DNA of 64,000 bases. Source: Eonycteris spelaea (Eukaryota; Chordata; Mammalia; Chiroptera; Pteropodidae). The DNA is taken from NCBI GenBank assembly GCA_003508835.1, contig PUFA01000092.1, positions 868,001 through 932,000 of the forward strand. The letters are read 5' to 3'. A program made the position numbers and the translations under genes. The notes under the pieces are model-generated. The model saw only the letters and a list, made by a program, of their open reading frames with translations. It searched no databases and was not told the origin of the DNA. Of this stretch, positions 51,301 to 62,835 are shown piece after piece. The stretch's first letter is position 1, and each line of letters opens with the position of its first letter.

Positions 51301-51690
51301 TCTTAGCTTAGGTTCTACAGAAATCAGAGCCTGAGACAAGAGTTTGCATGCAGGTTGGTCATTTGAGAAGTGATCCCATTTGTGGTAATGAAGGACCCGA
51401 GAGGATGAAAGAAGGAAGGAGGGAGAGAATCAACATAGTAATTTGTTGATCATCACTATGTGGGAATAGATGCTCAATTCTTTTGGCACCTTCAAAGCAA
51501 GAGAACATAAAACATATCCCAGAATTATCCGTCTATAAGAAAAAAAAATAAGTAGTTATGTGTCAATTACATCCTCTGTCCTTTAGGCTATAACTACCAC
51601 ACACTTCAAGGTTGTACATGTGTGACTGAGTTCCGGTGAGCATCCCATCCTGTGTATCAGAAAAGCCCCAGGGCAGAGAATAAAGAAAGC
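51301..51690 (+). repeat. Possible interspersed repeat, family uncertain
   Basis: 'gcctgagacaagagtttgcatgcaggttggtcatttgagaagtgatccc' resembles a dispersed mammalian repeat with a 'gagcctgagac...tgcaagtggtttattaggaagtgatccc' layout. Further right, 'aaagccccagggcagagaataaag' lies in comparable order. I am not sure of the family. Confidence 0.4.
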
Positions 51691-52150
51691 TACTGCATGA
51701 CTGAGGTGATATCCTTTTTGCAAAAAGCAGGGTAAAGTTTGTGCAGAGGAGTTAACTGTAGCAATGTCTACGGATCAGATGAGACCCAGGAGATCTGAAG
51801 CTATAGATGGCCAATAGAGTTTATTATATTTCCCAGGCTATTCAGTTATAATTCTTCAGAGTAGCAATGCCCTATGTAGGTTCTTTAGAATACATAAATA
51901 ATAATATTTGCACTTATTTTTATGTTTAAGTAAATATGAGAAATAAAGGGAAGTAGATTTCTTTACTCAACACTTTCTGAATATTTAATGTATTGATGAG
52001 TTTGTGAATCTGAGGTTTTTAAATAATCTGCTTCCTAAAATTTTATTTTTATATTGAGGAAGCTTTTCTTCATGGAGTACTTCAAAAGACTTAAGTGGCA
52101 TAAAATAAAAAATTTTTAAGTAATAGGTAATATATATTAAGCTTGAGTCA
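51691..52150. other. No recognised feature
   Basis: AT-rich. Includes most of a 94-codon minus-strand ORF without domains. Confidence 0.4.
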
Positions 52151-52320
52151 TCTGGGGGCCCTGCTCCAAGAGCTATATGTGTATTAATGTATTCAACCTT
52201 CACAATTTTTCCCGGTAAGACAAGGACAATTATTTTCTCCATTCTACAGAAGTTGAAATTGAGGCACAAAGAAAACTGTGAGTAATTTGCCTTAAAATTT
52301 TTAAAGATGATCCAAGACTA
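52150..52320 (-). repeat. MIR SINE
   Basis: Antisense MIR: 'ttattttctccattctacagaagttgaaattgaggcacaaag' and 'gtgagtaatttgcctt'. Confidence 0.82.
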
Positions 52321-53278
52321 GAATGAATCTTTTGAGTAAGTGATGTATGTGGGTCTGAAGATGGATTAGCATATTTATTTTCCAATCATGTCCAAACCTT
52401 GGTGTGTCTATAAATTCAATAGTTCATATTTGTAGCTTATTTTAAAATATACTTTATACATCATAATTTTAAATATATTTTAATAGATTAATATACATCT
52501 CATTAAAATATCATAAGATTCATTCTATTTTTCTATCTCTGGTTGCCTTTTAGTTTTACTAAAAGCTTCTTATTTTCAATTCTAGGGATAACTCTCAGTA
52601 TTTATTCTGAAAAAAAAAGTCTTATTTTCACGACTAACTCTTTTAGTTACATTTTGAGTTGGCATGTAGTTATGTTAATAAATTAATTCAAAGTTGAGCT
52701 TGTTAAATTCTCAAGGAGTAATACTTTTAAGAAAATAATATTTTGGAAATTTAACTAAATTCTCTATTCTAAGACTGAATAAATGTGTCATAAAACTAGA
52801 TGGAAAAATCTCAACCTAAATTAATATCACTTCAGAGTTTTTGCTTTGGTAAAATGCCATTATATGTCATTTGTCTCCAACTTTTGTTATCCGACTTCTG
52901 TTGTTCTGTTCCCAAGATAATCTCATTCACTTTTATGTCTTTACCAATAATGTCTTCAGATAATTGTGCATAAATATTAAGTAGAGTAAATCTTAATAAA
53001 TATAGGATGGATTAATGAAATTTCAAACTTTTATGTCTTGTTATAGTAAATATCCAATCCATACTCCATATATACACAAAAGCAATACAACATCTATTTC
53101 ACACTTTATTCCAGACACTGTGCTCCAGAATTACATGTTCAATTCCAATTTCCCCCACGTGAAAAATGGAAACATTGATATCTTCATCACCAGGTATTAT
53201 AAAGAATGAGGAAACAATTTATTAGTATCAGTATTGGTAAAAATTAGCACTCGATAAGTGAGTTGTAGTCCCTAAAAC
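52321..53278. other. AT-rich DNA, no gene seen
   Basis: No recognised feature. Confidence 0.4.
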
Positions 53279-53658
53279 CAGAGGTCAGGAATTTACAGTC
53301 CACAGATAAAGCTGGACTCATCTGTTTTTGTAAAGAAAGTTTTATTGGAACACAGCCATAATTATTTGCTATATATTGTCTATGGCTACTATGATGGCTG
53401 TTCAGCTGATTAGTTGCAATAGAGACCATATGGCTCACAATGCCTGTAGTGTTTCCTGTATGGCCCATTACGGAAAATGGAGATGGGGAGCACAGCATAG
53501 GAAATGCGGTCAGCATTAACGTAATGGCTAGGTGGAGAGCTAGAGGAAAGAAAGAGCAATTAGGGGGATTGTTTTATAAACTACATAAATGTCTAACCAA
53601 TGTACTTTATACTTGAAACTACTTTAAAAAGAAAAAAGAAAGAAAGTTTGCCAACTTG
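53279..53658 (-). mobile_element. hAT-Charlie-type element split by an L1 tail
   Basis: Strand is given relative to the usual orientation of the family. The left end reads 'cagaggtcagg'. The body contains 'aaagaaagttttattggaacacagcc', 'tatattgtctatggctac' and 'tagttgcaatagagaccatatggc'. The right end 'gaaagtttgccaactt' lies at 53643-53656, after an interruption of about 165 nt. These are landmarks of a common nonautonomous hAT element. The inserted block is described separately. Confidence 0.8.
53478..53642 (+). mobile_element. L1 3' UTR inserted into the hAT element
   Basis: The block includes 'ttataaactacataaatgtctaacc', then 'gtactttatacttgaaactact', and ends in an A/G-rich tail (53624-53642), as in 5'-truncated L1 3' ends. 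hAT text resumes directly after. A target duplication is not resolvable, because both flanks are A/G-rich. Confidence 0.7.
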
Positions 53659-54919
53659 TATTTTCCAAACTTCACAGATCTTAATACTTATAATACATAG
53701 AAGCACTTGCTTTATAAATTCTCATTTCTTCCTGTGGATTTAGGCTAAAGAGATTTGGTGAAAGGCAAGAATTCCACGTTCAACAGGATACTCCAATAAT
53801 GCTTATGAAAAAGTAAGAAGTAAATTTGGGAAATTTCCCTAAGGAATGAGTACTTAGAGATAAAAGTCAAGGTTCTGTGACATTTTAGCAGAGGATGAAT
53901 TTTTCAGGGATTAGGGAGTCAGATCACTTAATCTGAATTGGCACTAAGGGAATCCTGAACTGAACAAGAAAGGACAAAAATTTATTAAAATAAACATTCT
54001 AATTCCTGGACAGAAATGTTAGAGGACAAAATTTAACACTGAATATGGAATATCTCGGTAATAAACCAGTTAAAATTATAAAGAGAAGACTCAAATCATG
54101 AAATTCAGGATACCGAGGAGACTAGAAGACCTGCATTAAGGGAGCTGAGTCAAATCATGACAGAGTTGTAAGCATTTTAAATTTGATGAAAAGACTTTCT
54201 CAAGAGTCTAAGCATTAGCAACCAGGCAGAAGAGTAAAAAAAGAAAGAACTAAGTAGAATGTACTTCTAAATGTGCAATCTTGCCAATTTATGGAATACA
54301 TTCCAACCAAATGTTGTACCTTTATTAATTGTACTGAAATTGAAATTGATCCATGTGCTGGCAGTCATGAAGACACTTGCTTTGAAGAACAGTGACAAGG
54401 GGGCTCAACCCTACTTTTTATTTCTACATGAGGACTTAGAAAATGGCATCCAAGACTGTAAGATTACTTGTTCTCTCATTAGGAAGAATTAAAGAATTGA
54501 ACCTGCCTGGTTAGAAATATTTCAGGCGAGAAGATGCCACGAAACCAAGTCATGGCTGTTGCTTGGATAGTTAGTCATTCTACCCCAAACAGGATTCAGA
54601 GGATCTTTTTCATAAAATGCTTGATGATAGTAAACTTTCTGGCAAATCTGAGAACAATATGGAGTAAAAAAACTTATGCACACTGGGTCTTACTTTGGGA
54701 CCAATGAGCACATGCTCTGTTTTGAATTTGCAGCTGTCCTTCTGAGGTGTTTGGAAATAAAATCATTAGTAGGAGCCTTCACTCCAGCTTTGAATGTATT
54801 CACAACCACTTATAGACAAGCCTTAGGTACTTTCTTCACACTTTTACCTTTTCCATAACTTTTCTTGGACCTACCTAGTCCACTTCAGTAATCATTCACA
54901 TACATACAGCTTAATTTAA
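53659..54919. other. No recognised feature
   Basis: Two plus-strand ORFs (54271-54492 and 54676-54858) have fairly balanced composition but no family resemblance. It may be an old unrecognised repeat. Confidence 0.35.
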
Positions 54920-55390
54920 TGTCGAAGAAGTAAGTTTGTCTCCGAAGATGACACGCACAAGCGAGATGGAATCTGTATGAAAAACATATAAACTTTTATT
55001 TCTAATCAGGAAAGAATTTTCCTGGCAGTGGATTTAATTCACTCACTCAACCCCACCCTCCTTTATAAGCAATGCCTAATCATCAAGTGGGTTTCTCTAT
55101 TTATTTTGCCATTTAAAATTTAACATCAACCAAGGATCTGCTTTCAATTTTTAGAAACCATGCCTTTTCTCTTTGAATATTTTCAAGTCTTTAAATAAAA
55201 CAACATGAGAAATGAGTTTAAATAGAACCGTAGAGTGGTTTCGTCACTCAGATCTGACACAAACACAGTTGTAATGCGCATGCGCTCATCCGAGACACAC
55301 CCCTTCACCCCCAGGTACTTTGGAAACAACTCCCTGTACGTTTCTAGATTTAAATAGTCAAATCCTTTTAATCCCTGACGTGTTTTTTTG
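54920..55390. promoter_or_regulatory. Local CpG cluster with a consensus NRF1 site
   Basis: About a dozen CpGs fall in two clumps (54921-54965 and 55230-55380) in a window where CpG is otherwise scarce. 'tgcgcatgcgct' at 55275-55286 is a perfect palindromic match to the NRF1 consensus. It is not long or GC-rich enough to be a classical CpG island. A minus-strand ORF (55183-55455) crosses it. It may be a regulatory element, or a recently inserted repeat that has not yet lost its CpGs. Confidence 0.35.
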
Positions 55391-55599
55391 GTGCATATAC
55401 ATACATATAAACTAACTTGCATATCACATATGCATGTGTTTTTGCCCTTTTCCACTGTCTAGCCATGGACACAGAGAAGCTCAGAACCAGGAGACATTAC
55501 TGGCAACTCAGCGGGATGATTTTAAAACATGCATAGAAGTTTCATCCCTCTTCTCTCAAGAGATTAGTGTGCTTTTGTGATTGTTTAAATCAGTAGATA

Positions 55600-55982
55600 T
55601 GATGAAAATGATGCCATGTGACTTCAGAGATCAGGTCGTAAAAGGAGATGCAGCTTCTGCCTGGTTCTCTTGGGACATTCACTTACAGTAAAGCCAGATA
55701 CCGTGAAAATAGTCAAATAAAGGCAGCCATGCTGTGAGGAAGCCCAAATTGGTGTATTTGGAAGATCACATGAAGAACAGAGAGATACCTGATAGCACAC
55801 CCTGCTCTAGTCCCATCCCACTCCACCTATCTGTTTGATAGACCTCAATCCTGAGACCACCCAGCCAAGCTCTGTCCAAAGTTTTGATCCACAGACACTG
55901 TGAGGGACAGTTAACTGATTTTGGTTTAAGCCATGAAATTTGGGGTAATTTATTTCACAGCACTAAATAACTGAAACACTCT
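55600..55982 (+). mobile_element. MLT1-type (ERVL-MaLR) LTR
   Basis: 'gatcaggtcgtaaaagg', 'gcttctgcctggttctcttgggacattcac', 'gccatgctgtgaggaagccc', 'cccagccaagctctgtcc', and the end 'aagccatgaaatttggggtaatttatttcacagcactaaataactgaaacac' follow the MLT1 LTR order closely. No internal sequence is attached, so it is a solo LTR or the remaining end of an element. Confidence 0.85.
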
Positions 55983-56257
55983 AGTGACTTGTACTTTTAA
56001 TTACCTCTAGTTGTAGAAGATACCTTGGGACCAGGAACCTTCCATTTGCCTTTAGACCATAGAGGCAGTGCCACTGGAGGTAATGGATTGCTTTATGAAG
56101 AGAATAATTAGAGTGATATAGAATGCTGACAATGTTCCCTACCCACCATCCCCCTCCCCTTCCAATTCTCTGTGTTCAATATTTTTACTGGATCCATTCA
56201 TAGACCTTCAGAAAAACTCTGGAGACAGCGCTAAATTAAGCTCTCTGCTTCCCACAG

Positions 56258-56288
<31 letters not shown>

Positions 56289-56874
56289 GCGTTGACTTGT
56301 AATTTGGCAGAACCAGATCCAGTTGAAGTGATTCAATTGACTCAGACTTTTGTTGGGTTTGGGTCCAAATTCTGACATACCTATGCGTTTCACCATGAAC
56401 CTGCTGCTTTCTAAGTGGGTCATTTCATCCAAGTGTTCAGAATGAAATTGGAAGACTCAGAAACCAGTGTTCAAACATGAGTTTTAAGGCAGAGTCACAG
56501 GCATGACGTATTAGAGGCTAGAGGCTGGATTGGGAGATTTCACGGGATGGAGATGGGGAAAGGAGGGAAGCTAACGTGCAATTTACATTTAAGTTGTTAA
56601 ACAGCAGTTAATAATATCATTGTGCATTTAGTTTCTTGAATTATTACTCTAATTTATCACAATTGTTTACATTAAAATATTTAGTAAATGTTTATACTGG
56701 TTATTTTAATCATTGCAGTTTTATAAGTTAGGGTAGATTGCGAATGTTGCCCTCCATGTTTGGGGAAACCTAATTGGTGGACTCTCAACACCATAAACCT
56801 GGTTCCAAACAGCTGTTTCTGTGTTGAATTATAAAATAATTGCTGTTTAATTGTTTAATTAGTGTTTATAGAAG
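55983..56874. other. No gene; 28-nt A run
   Basis: An A run at 56261-56288 follows a pyrimidine-rich segment ('ctctctgcttcccacaggc'). This suggests a retroposon tail, but I identify no parent and no target duplication. Confidence 0.45.
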
Positions 56875-57003
56875 TTCAGCATCAGCATCACTTGTCATAC
56901 ATGTTCAAAATTAAGATTCCTGGACCCCATTGTGGCTGTAGCAAATCTGAATCTCTCGGAAGGAGGCCATGATATTTGTATTTTCAGAAGCTCTCCAGAG
57001 TAG
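56875..57003 (+). mobile_element. MER5-like hAT MITE fragment
   Basis: 'ttcagcatcagcatcacttgtcatacatgttcaaaa', 'agattcctggaccccat', 'tctgaatctctcggaaggagg', and 'atatttgtattttcagaagctctcc' correspond to the MER5 body. Confidence 0.75.
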
Positions 57004-57639
57004 CTGGAGAGAAAAACTGTGGAAAACTGTGGAAAAACTATTATGGAGGCCAAAGTGATAAGTGACTGTCCCATTAAAAGTGTTCGTCACCTCAGTTTTG
57101 CCTAATACACTTGTTGTGGCTTGTCGTTTTACATTTGTGTCTCCTTGGTACCCTCCCTTTTATAGAATTCCCCTCCATCCTTAAATCTTCAACTTCTCAT
57201 TCTTCTTACACTCATTTTACCTAAAGAAATCATTTCTTTTACTATATGGAGAAGGTAGAAGTCATTGAAATGAATTTTCTTTGTATTCCCATTTAAACGT
57301 ATTCTCAGTCTGGCTGAGAACTGGATGTTTTCTTCATGTGATTCTGCTACAACATGTCTATGGCTGAAGTCAATTACTTTAATTCTCTCCAGTTTTCATT
57401 TTTCTCTACTGTAAAATGTGGAAATCTATCATGTATCTCATAAACAAAATCAGAATTATTTACCTTTTCATAAGAGACTCTCAATGACTGGACTCCATAT
57501 TCTATTCCCAGCTTTAATTCCCTTACACGGGTCTCACAAAATTTTGCTCCCAGTCTTAGACTTAAACTTTCCGGACTCTTCAAATTTATTTGAAGGTAAT
57601 AGACCATGAATATGATACCTTTGTTTCTGCCCTGCTTGG
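57004..57639. other. No recognised feature
   Basis: Overlapping 63- and 77-codon ORFs on opposite strands at 57374-57609, without domains. Confidence 0.4.
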
Positions 57640-57850
57640 AACATCTCCCCCTCTCAATCCCGTTTCTTTGTTTAGTAAAATCTTACTACCACTACCTGAA
57701 ATCTCGTAAAGCATAAAATCCTATATATAACTTTCTTAGGGCATTTACCATATTATATACTATCTATCTAAAGATATCTGTCTCCATAAGGGCAGAGAGT
57801 AGGTTTCTTCACCCAAGTATCCACACAAATCAAATTCTATAAATCTTGAT
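57640..57850 (+). repeat. L2 LINE fragment, degraded
   Basis: 'gggcatttaccatattatatac' and 'tgtctccataagggcagagagtaggtttcttcaccc' match the L2 3' layout loosely. Confidence 0.5.
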
Positions 57851-57959
57851 CAGCTATGAGATATTTAAATTGTATATATCTCTAAGTTTCTAGAATGAAG
57901 TCTTGTAAATTCTAAACTCTAAGAGTCAATGACCATCAAACATGTGACAAAGAATCATA

Positions 57960-58195
57960 TGGACTTGAGTTTGAGCTCTACTACTCTGTTTCTACTCTGC
58001 TACTACCAGCTATGAGACCATAGGCAAGATGATTAAATACTCTGAACCTCAATTCCACCATCTTTAAAATACTTTTTTTGTTTTTGTTTTTGTTTTTTTT
58101 AGAACAAGGTAGAATCTTAAGGGTAGTCTTAACCCCACAGAAAATGCACATCAAATACCTAGAACAATGTCTAACAAATGATCATCATATGTTAT
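57960..58195 (+). repeat. MIR SINE with internal T-rich insertion
   Basis: The MIR text 'ctactaccagctatgagaccataggcaagatgattaaatactctgaacctcaattccacc' breaks at a (tttttg)n run (58073-58100) and resumes with 'aaatacctagaacaatgtctaacaaatgatc'. Confidence 0.75.
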
Positions 58196-58739
58196 TGAAA
58201 TTAATACATCATCAATTAAATGATGCAAATTGAATGATAACACAGTGTTTTTTGTCACTTAGAATTTTTACTTTATGTATATAGTAATGGTTAACATTTG
58301 GGGCCATGGAACATCCAGACTTTTGTTACAGTGCTTGGCTGAGAAGTCAAAGACAAAATTACCATCTGTGGAACAATAAAGTACATTAAATTGGATCTAG
58401 CTAAATTTACTGACATAGACTCACTAAGCAGAGATTCCACATTTAATATTGCAGCTTGGGGAATCAGAAAGGGTTCAGACAATTTGGTCATTTGGGTAAA
58501 ACATGGACCAAAAAGAGGACCACACTGAGCAAATTGGAAATGCTAGATCTGCCTTGATTTAATATAGAGAGAGGGATTCAAAGACTTAGGATTATTGGAA
58601 AGTTAGTGTGAACTTGTCACCTAAAACTATTCATACACATTAGAAGGGTCCAGGAGACATATCTTTCACTATGATTGTGAGAAATAATTTTGTGAGGGGA
58701 GCCCTGTCATCTTTGAAGAACTCAATGATTATTCTTCTC
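58196..58739. other. No recognised feature
   Basis: A 66-codon minus-strand ORF at 58291-58491 has no domain. The 5' part of the adjacent retroviral relic might extend into this stretch. Confidence 0.35.
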
Positions 58740-61700
58740 TGTAGGAACTGTAGTCACTAACTGGGAAACCTAAATGCAATAGGAATAATTGGGTTCCAAG
58801 GTGGCAGGGGTCAAGTAGGTGTACTCAACAGCCAAAGGCAAGGTGGGCATTGTTACTGGAATGGATAACAGAATCAAAGCAGCGATCAGAATAGTTTGAC
58901 ACATATTGACCTATGGAGTTGACTATTTAACCATGGTTTTCCTAGAACTGAAACAGGTAGGAAGCCTGTTAAATTTTTACTTGATCTGCATATGCAAAAA
59001 GTTGTAGGTAAAGTGAACAATAATTTAAACTGGGTTGTAAGAACAGATAGTCATTGTCCTTCAAGAAATCCCCAAACTTGAGCAGTTTTACAAACCTAGA
59101 ACCCCTTGAATGAAAGGGAAGTGGTGGGGTCCCCTTGAGGAAGAACTCAGCACACTACCAAAAGTGTATATTGTTAATCTTTATCTCAGCTTTCCACCAA
59201 AATAAAAATGGCCTTTTATCAGAGTAACTGCTTTAAGGAAAAGAAAATAATCAGACTTTTCAGGGACTACTGGACACTGACTTTGAACTGACACTTATTC
59301 CTAGAGACCTAAATATCACTGTGGTCCACCAGTCAGAGGAGAGACTTATCGAGGTCAGGTGATTAAGAAGTTTTAGCTCTAGTCTATATCACTCTCAAGG
59401 ACCTAAAAGGTGCAGAGATGGTGATTCTCACCACATTCCCTTTCACTTGTTCTATTTGGCCTGTGCAGAAGATAGATGGATCTTAGAGAATGACAGTGGA
59501 TTATTGTAACCTTAAGCATGTGGTGTTTTTAATTGTAGCTGCAGTATCAGATGTGGTTTCATTGCTTGAGCAAATTAACCCATTCATTGGTACCTGGTAC
59601 ACAGCTATTGACCTAGCAAATGCCTTGTTCTCCCTTCCAGGAGGCACCAAAATCAGTTTGCTTTCAACTGGCGTGGCCAGAAACACACATCCACTGCCCT
59701 GCTGCAGTAATATATCAATTCTCCAACCGTATGTGATAATTTAGTTTGCAGGGATCTTGATTATCTTTTTCTTCTACAGGATAACACACTGGTCCATTAC
59801 GTTGATAACTGGATCTAGTAACTACTCTAGACTTATTAGTAAAATATTTGCATGTCATAGAGTGAGAAATATATCTGACAAAAGTTCAAAGATCTTCCAG
59901 GGATCCAGTGGTATGGGACATGTCAAGATACCTTTCCTAACATGGAGAATAAGTTGTTGCATCTAGCCCCTTCTACAGTAATAATTTTTTTTTTTTTAAA
60001 GCAAAACACCTAATGGGCCTTTTTGGATTTTTGAGACAATACATTCCTCAGTAGGATGTGTTACTCTAGCCCATTTTTTGAGTGACCTGGAGAGCTGCTA
60101 TTTTTTTGGATCTAGAACAAGAGAAGATTCTGTGAAGGTCTAGGCTGCTGTGTAAGTTCCTCTGTCAGTTGAGCCATATGACCCAGAAAACCCAATAGTG
60201 CTTGAAATGTAAGTGGCAGATATAGATGGTATAAGAAGTCTTTGGCAGGCCCCTATAGATAAATCTCAGTGTAGGCCCTTAGGATCTTGGAGCAAACTCT
60301 GCCATCATATACAAATAACTACTACCCTTAATTGAAACTGAATGTTTAACCCTGGGTCACCAAGTTACTATGTGACATGAGCTGCCTATCATGCACTGGG
60401 TATTATGTAACCCACCAAGTCACGAGGTTGGAGATGCACAGCAACACTCTCACCAAATAGAAGTTGTATATAAATGATTGGGTTTGAGCAGACTCCGAAG
60501 GCACAAGTAAGTTACATGAAGACATGGCCAAATGTTCAGGTTTAGGCTTCTGCTATACTGCTTTCTGTCTCCCAGACCACATCTATTGCCTCATGAGAAC
60601 CTCTCTATGATTAGTTGACAAAGGAAACGAAAATGAAGTCCTCATTTAGAGAAGGTTCTTCATGACCTGCAAGCACCACTGGAAAGTGGACAGCTGCAGC
60701 ACTAAGCCCCTTACTAGGATATCCCTGAAGAGCAGTGGTGAAGAGAAATCCTCCCAGTAGGTAGAATTTCAGCAACACACCTGGTTGTTAACTTTACTTG
60801 AAAAGAGAAATGACCAGATGACCACAGAAATGACCTGTGACTAATGGTCTGGCTGAATGGTCAGGGAATTGGATGGAACATGATTGGAAAATTGGTTACA
60901 AGGAAATTTGAGGAAGAGATATGTGGAAAGACATCTCTGAATGGGCAAAAAATGTGAAGGTGTTTGTGTCCCATGTGAATGCTCCCTGAAGAGTGACCTC
61001 AGCGGAGGAAGATTTTAATTGTCAAGTGAATAGGATGATCCATTCTGAGGATACAATTCAGCCTCTTTTCTTAGCCAACCCTGTCATCACCTGATGAGTT
61101 TATGAACAATATTACTATGGTGGCAGGGACAAGATTTATGCATGGGCTAGCAATATGGGCCTCCTCTCCCAAGGTCAACCTGGATATGGCCATTATTGAG
61201 TGCCTAGTCTCCCAGCAGAAGAGACTGAAACTGAGTTCCTGATAAAGCATCTTCCCCAGGGTGATCAGCCAGTTACTTGTCAGTAAGTTGATTACATTTG
61301 GACTGCTTTTATCATGGCCATGCAAAGTTTTCTTCTTACTAGACTAGATAGCTACACTAGATACAGATTTTCCTTCTCTGTACACAATGCTTTGCCAAAA
61401 CTGCTATCTGGGACTTACAGAATGCCTTATCCACCATTATGGTCTTCCACACAGTGTTGCCTCAGATCAAGAAAATTGCTTCACAGAAAAAGAAGTAAGG
61501 CAATGGGCCCATATTAATGGAACTCACTGTCTTACCATTTTCCCCATGAACCCGAAGCAGCTGGCTCAAAAGAATGGTGGCATGGCCTCTTGAAGACTCA
61601 GTTGCAGCACCACATAGGTGGTAATACCTTGCAGAATTAGGGCAAGGATCTCCAAAAGGCTGTATATGCTCTGAATCAGCATCCAATATATGACCAGAAT

Positions 61701-61918
61701 TCATGGGTCTTGGAATAAAGGAGCGGAAATGAGAGTGGCACCACTCCCTCTTATCCCCACAAACCCATCTGCAAAGTTTTTACTTCCATTCCCATCTCTC
61801 AGTATTACCATGCTCTGTGATTAAGGTCAATGGAAAACTACAATATTCCAGAGTAGGAAGGATTAATAATAGCCCACACCTTCAGGAATGAAAGTTTGGG
61901 TCATACCACCAGGTAAAA

Positions 61919-61920
<2 letters not shown>
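58740..61920 (+). pseudogene. Endogenous retrovirus pol relic
   Basis: A decayed gamma-like (class I) endogenous retrovirus. Order on the plus strand: a protease-like active-site region at about 59265-59345 (reading D-T-D where retropepsins have D-T-G), reverse transcriptase at about 59440-59880, an RNase H/connection stretch with no open frame (about 60000-61200), and integrase at about 61250-61620. The clearest RT frame is 59490-59744, with 'MTVDYCNLKHVV' and 'WYTAIDLANALF'. The polymerase signature downstream (about 59801-59812) reads Y-V-D-N, so its last catalytic aspartate is lost. The integrase block has open frames 61314-61517 and 61387-61593 with 'VASDQEN' and 'EVRQWAHINGTHC'. Protease, RT and integrase lie in different frames with many stops. 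I recognise no gag, env or LTRs with certainty, and the left boundary is a guess. It is an ancient non-functional copy. Confidence 0.85.
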
Positions 61921-61965
<45 letters not shown>

Positions 61966-61966
61966 C
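61919..61966. repeat. (CA)n microsatellite
   Basis: About 22 consecutive ca units, directly at the right edge of the retroviral relic and possibly arising from it. Confidence 0.97.
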
Positions 61967-62309
61967 AAGCTGAAGTGCTTGTTGAAGACAAAGGAAATAC
62001 AAAATGAGTAGTAGAAGAAGATAGTTATAAATACCAGCTATGACCATGTGATCAGTAACAGAAATTAGGGCTAATATTTTTATGAATATCTCCTCCCTTA
62101 TTTTGTTATGAATATGTTGTGTGATTTATAGCTAATCACACCATAACATATATTTATATATAATTATAAGATTTAAGCACTATTCATTGAAATCATAACA
62201 AAAGTAACATTTAAGTTATAGGATATCAAGGAGAAGAGAAAACATCACTTGAGTACTTTACCTTTCATTCTGGGGAAGGAGCTAGTGAATTTCAGTTGTA
62301 TGTAAGAAA
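61967..62309. other. AT-rich DNA, no gene seen
   Basis: No recognised feature. Confidence 0.4.
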
Positions 62310-62790
62310 GTTATATCATTTTAGGGAGAATTATGATTTTGATGTGTCAACTTGACTAGGCCAGGAGTAGTCCAGATATTTGGTCAAATATTATTCTGGG
62401 TATGTCTGTAAAGGTGTTTTTGGATGAGATTAACATTTTCTTTGGTAAACTGAGTAAAGTAGATTGCCCACTGTAATATGGGTAACCTCATCCAATCGGT
62501 TAAATGACTGAATATGACAAAAATGCTGTATCTCCTGTGAATGAGAGAGAAATTTCTCTGCCTGACTGCTTAAGCAGGAATATTGATACTTTTCAGCTTT
62601 CAGAGTCAGAATGAACCACTGAGTCTTTGAGTATCAAACCTCCTTTCTTCCAGACTGGAAATTATACCATTGGCTTTCCTGGTTCTCAGGTCTTCAAACT
62701 CAAACTGGATCTACACATCAACTCTTCTGGATGTTCAACTTGTTGACTGAAGACCTTGGGATATCTTCGCCTTCATAATCATGTGAGTCA
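62310..62790 (+). mobile_element. LTR-like medium-reiteration repeat
   Basis: 'gatttgatgtgtcaacttgactaggcc'-type start, 'gagattaacattttctttggtaaactgagtaaagtagattgccc', 'cctcatccaatcggttaaatgac', repeated 'ttggctttcctggttctcagg' and 'caaactcaaactggatct' blocks, and an end 'cataatcatgtgagtcaattct'. This is a well-known mammalian dispersed repeat with LTR-like organisation. I am not sure of its class assignment. It ends in the TA microsatellite that follows. Confidence 0.7.
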
Positions 62791-62794
62791 ATTC

Positions 62795-62803
62795 TATTAT
62801 ATA

Positions 62804-62835
<32 letters not shown>
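62795..62835. repeat. (TA)n microsatellite
   Basis: About 20 ta units with one interruption, at the 3' end of the preceding repeat. Confidence 0.95.

Noticed and set aside
56261..56288. Poly-A tail of a processed pseudogene
   Set aside because: No coding or known SINE/L1 sequence is seen upstream and no target duplication is found. It may be a simple A run.
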